Shown piece after piece: positions 1 through 8,977 of a stretch of 64,000 bases of DNA (position 1 is its first letter; every line of letters starts with the position of its first letter). The DNA comes from an uncultured Clostridia bacterium. GTDB lineage: Bacteria; Bacillota; Clostridia; Oscillospirales; Ruminococcaceae. A program made the translations under genes and the position numbers. The notes below the pieces were generated by a model that saw only the letters and a program-made list of their open reading frames with translations, did no database searches and was not told the DNA's origin. The stretch spans positions 1-64,000 of the forward strand of contig CANRAO010000001.1 in NCBI GenBank assembly GCA_947628615.1, in the 5' to 3' direction.

Positions 1-691
1 AGCTTCAAAAATGGAGGATCAGTATGCGATCGACATAAAAAACATCATCAGTCTTTACAACTGTAACAGCGAGACTTGCGAGGGAGCGATAATTTCGTCA
101 GTAGTGCCGTCGATAGTACCTGCACTTAAATCGGCTATAAAAAAGGTGGCAAAGGTGAACGCATTTGTTGTCGGTCCGGGTATAAAGACGGGTCTTAACA
201 TCAAGCTGGGAGACCCCTCAGAGCTTGGTGCAGACCTTGTTTGCGGAGCGATAGGAGCACTTGAAAAGTACAGTGCACCCTGTATCATAATTGATATGGG
301 AACAGCTACTACCATAAGTGCTGTCGACAAAGACGGAGTTTTTCTGGGCGGTTCAATATGTCCGGGAGTTATGTTGTCTCTTGAGGTTTTGGCGAACAAG
401 ACGGCTAATCTTCCTCATATTAACCTTGACGCAGCAAGCGATATAGTTATCGGAGCAAACACAAAAGACTCAATAACTTCGGGTGTTGTGTTGGGAGCGG
501 CGTCTATGCTGGACGGTATGATAGACAAGTATCGTAAGATACTTGGAAACGACGCTGTTGCTGTAGTTACGGGAGGTCTTGCAGGAGGCATAGTAAAGCA
601 TTGTACGGCTGATAATATTGTTGTAGACGCTAATGTTGTTTCAGACGGGCTTTATGCCATCTATAAGAAAAACGCAAAGGTAAAAAATTAG
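1..691 (+). CDS. coaX: Type III pantothenate kinase, N-terminus outside window
   Basis: Phosphorylates pantothenate, the first step of coenzyme A synthesis, in the cytoplasm. The reading frame is open from the left window edge, and the first in-frame ATG (base 11) falls inside the family's N-terminal domain, so the true start with its DIGNT nucleotide-binding motif lies upstream. Visible family signatures are IISSVVPS, VGPGIKTGL with the following NPxxLGADR-like stretch (here DPSELGADLVC), IIDMGTATTISAVD and a C-terminal VVTGGLAG. CoaX is potassium dependent and not feedback inhibited in characterised members. It is followed after 68 bp by an ECF S component that may import pantothenate. Family assignment is firm. 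Confidence 0.93.
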   Translation, partial: ASKMEDQYAIDIKNIISLYNCNSETCEGAIISSVVPSIVPALKSAIKKVAKVNAFVVGPGIKTGLNIKLGDPSELGADLVCGAIGALEKYSAPCIIIDMGTATTISAVDKDGVFLGGSICPGVMLSLEVLANKTANLPHINLDAASDIVIGANTKDSITSGVVLGAASMLDGMIDKYRKILGNDAVAVVTGGLAGGIVKHCTADNIVVDANVVSDGLYAIYKKNAKVKN

Positions 692-759
692 TTTCGGCAT
701 TCTTAAATTTACACACTGTATCAAAACAAAGGGTTTGAACAGTAGTTAGGAGAATTTTT

Positions 760-1347
760 ATGTCAAACACAACAAAGAAAATCGTAGGAGTAGGTCTGTT
801 TACGGCTATTGTAGTGGTACTTCAGGTTCTTGCTGTGGTAATCAGACCGGCAGGTGTATTCAACATTTCACTGGTACTTGTACCTATAGTAGTAGGTGCG
901 GCAATGTACGGCTATAAGGCAGGAGCATGGCTTGGTTTTGTATTCGGCGTAGTTGTATTGCTAACCGATGCATCGGCTTTTCTGGCAGTAAACATACCCG
1001 GAACGATTATCACCTGTATTTTAAAAGGCGCACTTGCAGGACTTGTTTCAGGGCTTGTTTATTTAGCGCTGGAAAAGAAAAATCAAATTGCCGCAGTTTT
1101 TGTATCTGCAATTGTCTGCCCAATAGTTAACACAGGCGTTTTCCTGTTGGGATGCAGGATATTCTTTATGGATACTATTAATACATGGTCAGCGGCAGCA
1201 GGATATGAAAATGCCGGAGCATATATGATTGTAGCTTTAGTTGGGGTTAATTTCTTGATTGAGATGGCAATAAATATCGTACTTAGCTCTGTTATAGTGA
1301 AGATCATATCTATCGGCAAGGCAAAGAAGGCTGTTACGGCTAAATAA
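760..1347 (+). CDS. ECF transporter S component, possibly for pantothenate
   Basis: Integral membrane protein of 195 aa with about six hydrophobic segments, the small alanine/glycine-rich fold typical of substrate-binding S components of energy-coupling factor importers. The N-terminus (KKIVGVGLFTAIVVVLQVLA) and the LVPIVVGAAMYGYKAGAWLGFVFG stretch are typical of the family. No ATPases (EcfA) or EcfT are encoded nearby, so it would use shared energising subunits made elsewhere. A clear ribosome-binding site (TTAGGAG) precedes the ATG. Adjacency to coaX suggests pantothenate as substrate; that is inference from context, and another vitamin is possible. Confidence 0.8.
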   Translation: MSNTTKKIVGVGLFTAIVVVLQVLAVVIRPAGVFNISLVLVPIVVGAAMYGYKAGAWLGFVFGVVVLLTDASAFLAVNIPGTIITCILKGALAGLVSGLVYLALEKKNQIAAVFVSAIVCPIVNTGVFLLGCRIFFMDTINTWSAAAGYENAGAYMIVALVGVNFLIEMAINIVLSSVIVKIISIGKAKKAVTAK

Positions 1348-1420
1348 TTTATAAATGTAAATATTAACATATATAAGGCGGCAAATCTGCCGCCTAAAAT
1401 TTTTCTTAATGGTGACTATT

Positions 1421-2353
1421 ATGGAACTATCCCTTATTCTTTTAAAACAAGTGTCAGTTATGCTTATACTTATTTGCATAGGTGCAATTTGTTTCAAAAC
1501 CAGACTTGTATCCCTTGAGGGCAATAAAAGTCTTACCAATCTTGTATTGTATATTGTAAACCCCGCTGTGATAATTGTTTCTTATCAGCAGGACTTTTCA
1601 CTTCGCCTTTTTAAAGGATTGGGATACGCGCTTTTGCTATCAACGGCAGGACTTTTATTGTTTATAGCTGTTTCTTATCTTTTATTGAGAGGAAAAGATA
1701 AAGATATAGGTATAGAACGCATTAATGCTTCCTACTCAAACTGCGGTTTTATGGGAATTCCTCTTGCCCTTGCACTTTTCGGCTCGGAGGGAGTTTTATA
1801 CATAACGGCAATAAACACAGTATTTAACATAATGGTCTGGACGCACGGGGTTTTTACTATATCGGGGGATAAGTCGGAGGTGTCATTAAAAAAAATAGCA
1901 ACAAACCCAACTATTATCGCAACAGTTTTGGGGTTTTTGCTATTTGTATTTCAAATCAGAATACCGGGACTGCTTTTTGATACTCTTTCTTATGTAAATA
2001 ATATAATAACTCCGCTGGCAATGTTTGTAGCAGGTGTTACTATTGCAAATTCAAATCTTTTAAAGGCTTTAAGAAAACCCAGAATATATTTTGTATCTGC
2101 TTTAAAGCTGATCATAACTCCTGTAATTTTGATTTTGCTTTTATATTTCTTTCCCTGCCCTAATGAAACGGCGAAAATTACTACAATAGTTGGGCTTTCC
2201 TGCCCGTCTGCCACGATCGGTACAATGCTTGCGATAAGGTTTAATAAAAATTCATCGTATTCATCTCAAATGTTTGGGCTTTCAACAATACTCTCAGTAG
2301 TTACTTTGCCTGTAATCGTATATATTGCAAAGACGGTGGGGAGTTTATTTTAA
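1421..2353 (+). CDS. AEC family (auxin efflux carrier-like) transporter
   Basis: Membrane protein of about 310 aa with roughly ten hydrophobic helices in two halves. The sequences NASYSNCGFMGIPLALALFG and the C-terminal GLSCPSATIGTMLA are the conserved helix-breaking motifs of the AEC (bile/auxin/malate carrier) superfamily. Substrates in bacteria are mostly organic acids such as malate or malonate; none can be assigned here. An in-frame ATG at 1409 would add four residues, but a GGTGA at 1412-1416 better positions the ATG at 1421. The gene stands alone, 61-73 bp after the ECF gene, and ends at a strong terminator shared with convergent nadE. Confidence 0.85.
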   Translation: MELSLILLKQVSVMLILICIGAICFKTRLVSLEGNKSLTNLVLYIVNPAVIIVSYQQDFSLRLFKGLGYALLLSTAGLLLFIAVSYLLLRGKDKDIGIERINASYSNCGFMGIPLALALFGSEGVLYITAINTVFNIMVWTHGVFTISGDKSEVSLKKIATNPTIIATVLGFLLFVFQIRIPGLLFDTLSYVNNIITPLAMFVAGVTIANSNLLKALRKPRIYFVSALKLIITPVILILLLYFFPCPNETAKITTIVGLSCPSATIGTMLAIRFNKNSSYSSQMFGLSTILSVVTLPVIVYIAKTVGSLF

Positions 2354-2375
2354 AAAAATAGACAATAATTATTAA

Positions 2376-2407
2376 AAAGAGCATAACCCTTTTGGGTTAT
2401 GCTCTTT
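2376..2407. terminator. Bidirectional intrinsic terminator between AEC gene and nadE
   Basis: Perfect 14-bp stem (AAAGAGCATAACCC with its complement) and a TTTT loop at 2390-2393; A-run on one side and T-run on the other let it act on both convergent transcripts. Confidence 0.85.
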
Positions 2408-2411
2408 ATCG

Positions 2412-4364
2412 TTATTTGGTAAAGTATAAAAACGGCATATCGTTTTTCTTGTCCTGCTCCAGCTCGTCGATCCACAGTTTTGAAACTGCGTCGCTCGGCA
2501 TTCTCCAATCACCTCTGGGAGAAAGCGTAACCGTACCGATCTTTGCTCCGTCAGGCAAGCAGGAACGCTTGAACTGCTGTGAGAAAAATCTCGAATAAAA
2601 TTTTTCTAACCATTTTAAAATAGTGATGTTATCATACTTTCCATCAAATGCGTATTTTGCAAGTCTCAGAACCTTTTTCGGCGGAAAACCCCACCTTATT
2701 GCGTAGTATAAAAAGAAGTCATGAAGCTCATACGGGCCGACAATATCCTCAGTTTTCTGTGTTATGTTCTCTTTACTTTCATCTGTCGGCAAAAGCTCGG
2801 GCGAGACAGGCGTATCAAAAATATCGTAGAGAACGTCTTTAACTGCATTGTTTCCGCAGGTATCGGCATAATATTTAATTATGTGGCGAACGAGCGTTTT
2901 CGGAACGGAAGCGTTTACGCCGTACATAGACATATGGTCGCCGTTGTAAGTTGCCCAGCCGAGCGCAAGCTCTGACAAATCACCTGTGCCGACAACAAAT
3001 CCGCTGACTTGATTCGCAATGTTCATCAAGACCTGTGTTCGCTCTCTTGCCTGCCCGTTTTCAAATACAATGTCGTGATTATCTGGGTCGTGGTCTATAT
3101 CTTCAAAGTGCTGAAGTACCGAGTTTGTTATGTCAACCTCTCTGAATGTTACACCGAGAGCATTGCAAAGAATTTCAGCATTTGAGCGTGTGCGTTTAGT
3201 CGTGCCGAAGCACGGCATAGTAACTGCAATTATATCCTCTCTGCTGCGGTTGAGAAGATCCATAGCGTTTACACAAACCAAAAGTGCAAGAGCACTGTCA
3301 AGCCCTCCTGAAATTCCTATAACTACAGACTTTGACTTTGTATGTGAAATTCTCTTTTTCAGTCCTTCCGACTGCATTCGCAGAATAAGCTCGCACCGGC
3401 TGTTTTTCTCAAACTCATCATATGGTATAAATGGCGTCTGCGAATAGAATCTGGTAAGCTGCGTGTCTTTAAGTTTCATCGAGAACTCAACTGTAACATA
3501 ACCGCTGTCGTTACTTTCGGGAAATGTCGACAGCTTTTTTCTTTCCCCTGCGAGCTTTTGCAAGTCTATTTCAGAAACGGTCATTTCATTTTCAAATAAT
3601 CTGCTTTGACTTAAAATTGCTCCGTTTTCTGCAATAATATTGTGTCCCGAAAATACCAGATCCTGTGTGGATTCGCCGTCTCCGGCAGAGCAGTATACAT
3701 ATCCGCATATAAGCCTTGCCGACTGGTTTTTTACAAGCTCTCGTCTGTATTCATCTTTTCCTATAACCTCATCTGAGGCTGAAAGGTTACCTATGAGCGT
3801 TGCACCTGCTAAAGCGTGCTGATTTGAAACAGGACAAGGCGTCCACAGATCTTCGCAGATTTCAACAGCATAAATAAGCTCTTTCATTTCCTTTGCTTTG
3901 AACAAAATTTTTGAGCCAAACGGATAGCTTTTGCCGAAAAGCTCTATTTCTTCGTTTTCTTTGGGTGCAGGAGCAAAGTGCCGCATTTCATAAAATTCAT
4001 TGTAACTGGGCAGCGAAGTTTTTGGAACAACGCCCAGAATGTCGCCGTTATATATAACAACTCCGCAGTTGTATAGCTTGCCGTTTTTCACAAGCGGGCA
4101 GCCTACTGTGCAAATTATTTCCTTGTTTTCGGTAGATTTCACGATCCTTTCAAGTCCATATAACGCCTTGTCTGTAAGCAGTCGTTGATTGAATAAATCC
4201 TGACAGGTATACGAGGTTATACAAAGCTCAGGAAAGACGCATAGTTTAATTTCCTCTTTATATGCACGGGTTATATGTGAAATTATATTATTTACATTAA
4301 AATCTACGTCGGCAACTTTGATTTTTGGAGTTATTGCCGCAACTTTTATAAATCCGTCTTTCAT
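2412..4364 (-). CDS. nadE: Glutamine-dependent NAD+ synthetase
   Basis: Converts nicotinic acid adenine dinucleotide to NAD+ with ATP and ammonia taken from glutamine, the last step of NAD synthesis. The 650-aa protein has two parts: an N-terminal nitrilase-type glutaminase (catalytic Glu46 in FPELCITSY, Lys115 in VVPKTSLP, Cys170 in EICEDLW) and a C-terminal synthetase with the PP-loop SGGLDS at 352-357 and TGDLSELALGW further on. Full length for the two-domain class. The start codon is preceded not by a normally spaced ribosome site but by AGGAGG 26 bp upstream, with a hairpin/short ORF between (see the leader entry). Monocistronic. Confidence 0.96.
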   Translation of the reverse strand: MKDGFIKVAAITPKIKVADVDFNVNNIISHITRAYKEEIKLCVFPELCITSYTCQDLFNQRLLTDKALYGLERIVKSTENKEIICTVGCPLVKNGKLYNCGVVIYNGDILGVVPKTSLPSYNEFYEMRHFAPAPKENEEIELFGKSYPFGSKILFKAKEMKELIYAVEICEDLWTPCPVSNQHALAGATLIGNLSASDEVIGKDEYRRELVKNQSARLICGYVYCSAGDGESTQDLVFSGHNIIAENGAILSQSRLFENEMTVSEIDLQKLAGERKKLSTFPESNDSGYVTVEFSMKLKDTQLTRFYSQTPFIPYDEFEKNSRCELILRMQSEGLKKRISHTKSKSVVIGISGGLDSALALLVCVNAMDLLNRSREDIIAVTMPCFGTTKRTRSNAEILCNALGVTFREVDITNSVLQHFEDIDHDPDNHDIVFENGQARERTQVLMNIANQVSGFVVGTGDLSELALGWATYNGDHMSMYGVNASVPKTLVRHIIKYYADTCGNNAVKDVLYDIFDTPVSPELLPTDESKENITQKTEDIVGPYELHDFFLYYAIRWGFPPKKVLRLAKYAFDGKYDNITILKWLEKFYSRFFSQQFKRSCLPDGAKIGTVTLSPRGDWRMPSDAVSKLWIDELEQDKKNDMPFLYFTK

Positions 4365-4396
4365 AAAATGGCTATGCTCGCTGAGAGCATCCTCCT
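4361..4396 (-). promoter_or_regulatory. SD-hairpin/short-ORF leader of nadE
   Basis: On the minus strand AGGAGG (4391-4396) is followed at once by ATGCTC-TCAGC-GAGCAT (4390-4374), a 6-bp hairpin, and then 9 nt before the nadE ATG. Read as an ORF it encodes MLSASIAIL and its TGA overlaps the nadE start as ATGA. Either folding out the hairpin restores a 9-nt SD spacing, or translation is coupled. One of five such leaders in the window. Confidence 0.6.
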
Positions 4397-4523
4397 TTCG
4401 CAGTTTTAAAATATTCTTTGCTTTTTATGCTCGTTAATGCTTGTTTACTATTATTACCGCAATTACATTAATTATTTCCATATTTTATTTGCTAAAACTC
4501 ATTATAATAAAACTGTTTATACC

Positions 4524-5168
4524 CTATTCGCTAAGCGGCTCGCTGCCATCATCATAAACGTAAGGAAATCTCCCCAGTATTTCAAATGCAGTTGACCTCT
4601 GCCACATTGAGGCGGTTATCATAACTTCATAGCCCTCGCCGAAATCACATACGAGATCGTTCGGGTTGTATTTAGGCAGCCCGAAACAGGAGAGCAAATT
4701 CATTATTATCCCTCCGTGAGTGACAACGGCACAGTTAGTCATTCCCTCCTGAAATATAGAGGATACTATCTTCTCCATAGCGGATACGCATCTTTCAACA
4801 ACTGTTCGCATACTTTCTCCATTAGGCGGAGGGTTGTCAAGACCGCCCTTTAAAAACTTTTTATACTCGGGAGTGTTCATAATATCCTCAGCTTTTTTGT
4901 TTTCAAAATCTCCAAAGTCCATTTCAGTAAGCTCGGGGATCTCGGTTATAATTGCTTCCGGATATAAAATGGCAGCAGTTTCTTTACAGCGTCTGAGAGG
5001 ACTTACAAATACCCTTTGAACTGAGCCGTAATCATTTTTCTCCATTCTTTCATAGAGTTCCTGTACTCCCTCAGAGCAAAGAGGAATATCCGTTACACCG
5101 ATATATTTTCCGTCAAGATTGCCTTGAGTTATACCGTGACGTATTAGTTTAAGTCTGTAACCTGTCAT
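4524..5168 (-). CDS. Histidine phosphatase family protein
   Basis: Cytoplasmic phosphatase of the phosphoglycerate mutase/CobC superfamily, 214 aa. The phospho-acceptor motif LIRHG is at residues 8-12 (His11), the second arginine follows in SPLRRCKETA, the acid residue is in ELTEMDFGDFE, and the second catalytic histidine lies in VVTHGGIIMNLL. Substrate cannot be read from sequence; alpha-ribazole phosphate, phosphosugars and 2,3-bisphosphoglycerate are all known for the family, and no cobalamin genes are nearby. AAAGGAG 6 bp before the ATG fixes the start. Divergent from the downstream helix-turn-helix gene at 5379. Confidence 0.87.
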   Translation of the reverse strand: MTGYRLKLIRHGITQGNLDGKYIGVTDIPLCSEGVQELYERMEKNDYGSVQRVFVSPLRRCKETAAILYPEAIITEIPELTEMDFGDFENKKAEDIMNTPEYKKFLKGGLDNPPPNGESMRTVVERCVSAMEKIVSSIFQEGMTNCAVVTHGGIIMNLLSCFGLPKYNPNDLVCDFGEGYEVMITASMWQRSTAFEILGRFPYVYDDGSEPLSE

Positions 5169-5378
5169 AAAATTCTCCTTTTGGAAACTTTTTTGTAATT
5201 TAATATGGCTTTACATTTTGTTAAAAAAGTACTATAATATACATAAATATATAATAATCGACATAATATCAGCTTTTTAGAGCATTTACCGCCTTGAAAA
5301 ATTTGTTTCTTTAAGTCATAATAAAGTATCCAATGTAGAACTTTAGCATTATATACACAAAGGATCGGTGAGCAATAA

Positions 5379-6002
5379 ATGAATAAAGATTTACCCAGAA
5401 TGCTGGTACTGCTTCGCACAGAGAACGGATTGAGTCAGAAACAGGTTGCGGGCGACCTTAATATTTCGCAATCACTTCTATCTCATTATGAGAACGGAAG
5501 ACGGGAATGCAGTCTTGACCTTCTTGTAAAAATATCAAAATATTATGACGTTACTTGCGACTATATTCTAGGAAGAACAAGTATGCCAAAATCAAATAAA
5601 AAAACGCAAAAGAATAAAAGAACTTCTAAATCGCTGAGTGATCAGACTGATAAAATGAGTCATATTTTAGAGATTTTTAATTTTTTGCTTGAGAGTTATG
5701 AGAACCCCGAACTGATAAAATGCTCTGAAAACATTCTTTCGATTTCGATGTATTCTATCTTCCGCAGCGTATTTTTGGCTAATTCTAAAAACGATAAAAA
5801 TTCTTTTTCTGTAAGTAAGGATTGCATTTTTCCTGCATTTGCATTGCTTTCCTCAACATTTGAAAGAAAGTTGGGAGAAATGAAAATAAATGCTCCAAAG
5901 ACTTCTTTTATGAAATTATATAATCAATTTCCTCTTGAATATAAATCTTTGGATGATATAATTGTTTTTAGTGAGGATTACATAAAAAATCTTGATATAT
6001 AA
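5379..6002 (+). CDS. XRE-family helix-turn-helix transcriptional regulator
   Basis: Protein of 207 aa with an N-terminal lambda-Cro/XRE DNA-binding domain (residues about 5-60; LSQKQVAGDLNISQSLLSHY and ENGRRECSLDLLVKISKYYD form the HTH and following helices). A lysine-rich linker at about 68-85 leads to a C-terminal alpha-helical region I do not recognise, which would carry the sensing or oligomerisation role. Target genes are unknown; it lies between a divergent phosphatase gene and the rnf operon and could regulate either, but no operator was identified. Confidence 0.8.
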   Translation: MNKDLPRMLVLLRTENGLSQKQVAGDLNISQSLLSHYENGRRECSLDLLVKISKYYDVTCDYILGRTSMPKSNKKTQKNKRTSKSLSDQTDKMSHILEIFNFLLESYENPELIKCSENILSISMYSIFRSVFLANSKNDKNSFSVSKDCIFPAFALLSSTFERKLGEMKINAPKTSFMKLYNQFPLEYKSLDDIIVFSEDYIKNLDI

Positions 6003-6164
6003 AATGTTTTCACATATTATTTTAACATTTTTCTTTATAAAAAACAATACCATAATATATAGCTTATAAATTATGATTTGTATATATTTTATGTTAAATG
6101 AAAACCTTGCAGCGGTGTAATAAAAAATAATGAAAGTAAAACCTGTAATGAAAGGGTGATACAT

Positions 6165-7451
6165 TTGTCTCTAAACTGTATAAGAATTCCGCATAAAAAG
6201 AATACAGAAAATTTTGAAACAATAAGATATCCTGTTCCCGATACAGTATCGATTCCTATGTCGCAGCATATGGGCGTGCACTGTGAGCCTTTGGTTTCTG
6301 TCGGAGACGAGGTAAAGGTCGGGCAGAAAATAGGCGACAGCGAGGCGTTTATGTCAATGCCTGTACATTCAAGCGTTTCGGGTAAGGTTGTGGCAATAGA
6401 CGATTACCTTTCTTCAAACGGAAGAAAGTGCAAGTGCATAAAAATTGAATGTGACGGAAAACAAACTGTAAGCGAGGATATAAAGCCTCCCGTCATTACA
6501 GACAAGGCTTCTTTGATAAAAGCGGTAAGAGAAAGCGGCTGCTGCGGATTAGGCGGCGCAGGCTTTCCTACTCACATAAAGCTCAATTTTGATGAAAATA
6601 AAACTCCTATAGACAGTCTTGTTATTAACGCCGCTGAATGCGAGCCTTATATAACAAGCGATTACCGTGAAATGATAGAAAATCCGAATGATGTAATAAA
6701 CGGAATAAAAACTATTCAAAACATTCTTAAAATAGAAAAAGTGTACATATGTATTGAAAACAACAAGCCGAAGGCTATAGAGCTTTTGAGCAGTATGACT
6801 GCAAGCGACGCATCAATAAATGTTATAAGTCTTTCATCTCTTTATCCTCAGGGTGCGGAAAAGGTTATTGCGTATAATGCAACTAAAAGAACGGTTAAAG
6901 AAGGCGAGCTGCCGTCTCATCAGGGAATTATAGTAATAAATGTGTCGACGGTTGCTTTTTTGAACAGATATTTTAAAACCGGTATGCCGCTTACATGGAG
7001 GCGTATAACAATAGACGGAGACGCGGTTAAATCTCCGTGTAATGTAAAAGTTCCAATAGGCATATCAATTGCCGAACTGCTTAAATTTGCAGGATGTGAA
7101 GAAAGCAAGACACGAAAGGTCCTCACAGGCGGACCTATGATGGGAATGTGTATTTATGATTTGAATACTCCTGTCATTAAAACGAACAATGCTATTCTTG
7201 CTTTAAAAAAGGATAAAAAAGAAGTTCAGACAAACTGCATACGCTGCGGAAGGTGCATAAATGCTTGTCCGGCAGGGCTTATGCCTACCGAGCTTGAAAA
7301 GGCATATCAGCAAAAAGATGCAGATAGGCTAAAGGAACTAAAGGTCAATCTCTGTATGAACTGCGGAAGCTGTTCATATGTTTGTCCTGCTAAGCGTAAT
7401 CTTGCTGAGACAAATCAGCTTGCAAAAATGTTTGTTTCAGAGAATAATTAG
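6165..7451 (+). CDS. rnfC: Rnf complex subunit RnfC
   Basis: NADH-binding peripheral subunit of the membrane-bound ferredoxin:NAD+ oxidoreductase, which pumps Na+ or H+. About 428 aa: N-terminal barrel/biotinyl-like region (IPMSQHMGVHCEPLVSVGDEV), flavin/NADH-binding Rossmann part with GLGGAGFPTH, and two 4Fe-4S motifs near the C-terminus (CIRCGRCINACP and CMNCGSCSYVCP). The frame is open from a GTG at 6156, but that GTG is inside the ribosome site AAAGGGTGAT; a TTG at 6165 is correctly spaced and gives the usual short N-terminus. First gene of rnfCDGEAB. Confidence 0.95.
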   Translation: MSLNCIRIPHKKNTENFETIRYPVPDTVSIPMSQHMGVHCEPLVSVGDEVKVGQKIGDSEAFMSMPVHSSVSGKVVAIDDYLSSNGRKCKCIKIECDGKQTVSEDIKPPVITDKASLIKAVRESGCCGLGGAGFPTHIKLNFDENKTPIDSLVINAAECEPYITSDYREMIENPNDVINGIKTIQNILKIEKVYICIENNKPKAIELLSSMTASDASINVISLSSLYPQGAEKVIAYNATKRTVKEGELPSHQGIIVINVSTVAFLNRYFKTGMPLTWRRITIDGDAVKSPCNVKVPIGISIAELLKFAGCEESKTRKVLTGGPMMGMCIYDLNTPVIKTNNAILALKKDKKEVQTNCIRCGRCINACPAGLMPTELEKAYQQKDADRLKELKVNLCMNCGSCSYVCPAKRNLAETNQLAKMFVSENN

Positions 7452-7468
7452 AAAGAGAGAACTAATAT

Positions 7469-8398
7469 ATGGAAAAGCTGATAGTTTCTCCGTCGCCTCA
7501 TGTGCGTTCGGGAATGACAACTCAGAAAATTATGCTGAATGTTATTATTGCTCTTTGCCCTGCTGTAATAGCGTCAGGAATTATATTCGGACTTCGTGCA
7601 TTATTTTTAATTCTTGTGTGTGCAGCGACATCTCTTGTATGGGAAACGCTGTTTAATATGATAACAAAAAAGCCTAATACTATAGGTGATCTATCCGCTG
7701 TGGTAACAGGTATTTTGCTTGCTTTTAATCTTCCGCCTACACTTCCGTTTTGGATGGCGGCTATAGGAACATTTGTGGCGATCGTAATAGTAAAGTGCTT
7801 GTTTGGCGGGCTGGGTCAGAATTTTGCAAACCCGGCTATAGTTGGAAGAATTGTTTTAGCGCTTTCTTTTACAGGAGCAATGACTAACTGGACGCTTCCG
7901 CAAGCGTTTCAGATAACGGACGCTGTAACAAGTGCTACTCCCTTAGCGACCCAAAATGAAGATTATTTGGACTTGTTTCTTGGAATGACAGGCGGATGTT
8001 TGGGAGAGACCTGTGCGCTTGCACTTATCTTAGGAGGGATTTATCTTGTAATAAGACGTATAATTTCCCCTGCTACGCCTTTGTTTTTCCTGCTGACGGT
8101 TGGGTTGTTCTCATTTATTGTCGGGGCTGATCCGCTTTATCAAATTTTATCGGGCGGAGTGCTTTTGGGCGCAATATTTATGGCTACAGATTATGTTACC
8201 ACACCGATAACCTTTTGGGGAAAGGTTATATTCGGTATAGGCTGCGGAATTATTACTTGCGTAATTCGTTTTTATGCGTCTATGGCGGAGGGAGTATCAT
8301 TCTCAATTCTTATTATGAACATACTCACTCCCTACATTGATATGATAACAAAGGCAAAGCCCGTCGGGGCATTGAAATCAAAAAACAGGAGGGATTAG
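7469..8398 (+). CDS. rnfD: Rnf complex subunit RnfD
   Basis: Integral membrane subunit of 309 aa with about eight to ten hydrophobic helices. It begins with the family's SPSPHVRSGMTTQKIM and carries TSATPL near residue 155, the site at which a threonine covalently binds FMN in characterised RnfD/NqrB proteins. It passes electrons across the membrane toward RnfC as part of the ion pump. Starts 17 bp after rnfC and ends 3 bp before rnfG, so it is translated from the same transcript. Confidence 0.95.
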   Translation: MEKLIVSPSPHVRSGMTTQKIMLNVIIALCPAVIASGIIFGLRALFLILVCAATSLVWETLFNMITKKPNTIGDLSAVVTGILLAFNLPPTLPFWMAAIGTFVAIVIVKCLFGGLGQNFANPAIVGRIVLALSFTGAMTNWTLPQAFQITDAVTSATPLATQNEDYLDLFLGMTGGCLGETCALALILGGIYLVIRRIISPATPLFFLLTVGLFSFIVGADPLYQILSGGVLLGAIFMATDYVTTPITFWGKVIFGIGCGIITCVIRFYASMAEGVSFSILIMNILTPYIDMITKAKPVGALKSKNRRD

Positions 8399-8401
8399 GT
8401 T

Positions 8402-8977
8402 ATGAAAAAGTACATTTTTCCTCCTTTGGCGCTTATGATTATCTGTATTGTTGTATGCGGTCTTTTAGTTTTCACATATAAGCTGACATACAAAGACACA
8501 ACGGGCGTTATGACAGATGATTTAAAGGCAGACTGTGAGGCTGTTTTCCCAAATTCAGACGGCAATGATTACAAAATTCTGATTGACGGCTCAAAAACCG
8601 AAAAAATGCCGCTGACCTTCGGAAATGAAAAGGTAAATTCGATCATTCTCAGCGAAAATAAGGAGAACTGTCTGATTGAAGTTACAACAGACGGCTATTC
8701 AAAGGGCGGAATACATATTTTGGTTGGTATAAATCAAAGCGGAGAGCTTGTAGGTACTGAATTTATCAGCTGCGGCGAAACTCCGGGTCTCGGAACAAAG
8801 CTGCGTGATCAGAAGTCGATATTCAGCGATAAATTCAAAGGCTTTACCGCTAGTGATGATTTTGATAAAGTAGATAATGTTACAGGAGCTACCTATTCTT
8901 CAAAGGGAATGAGAGACGCTATAAAAACTGCACTTGAAGTTTACAGCAATAACAAGGAGGCGATTTTAAGTGAGTAA
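8402..8977 (+). CDS. rnfG: Rnf complex subunit RnfG
   Basis: Membrane-anchored flavoprotein of 191 aa: one N-terminal helix (residues 6-27) and an extracytoplasmic FMN-binding domain. The motif VTGATYSS near residue 163 is the covalent FMN attachment site (threonine) in the family; GETPGLGTK is also conserved. RnfG relays electrons on the outer face of the complex. GGAGGG 6 bp upstream sets the ATG. Its last 8 bp overlap the start of rnfE, a sign of translational coupling. Confidence 0.95.
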   Translation: MKKYIFPPLALMIICIVVCGLLVFTYKLTYKDTTGVMTDDLKADCEAVFPNSDGNDYKILIDGSKTEKMPLTFGNEKVNSIILSENKENCLIEVTTDGYSKGGIHILVGINQSGELVGTEFISCGETPGLGTKLRDQKSIFSDKFKGFTASDDFDKVDNVTGATYSSKGMRDAIKTALEVYSNNKEAILSE

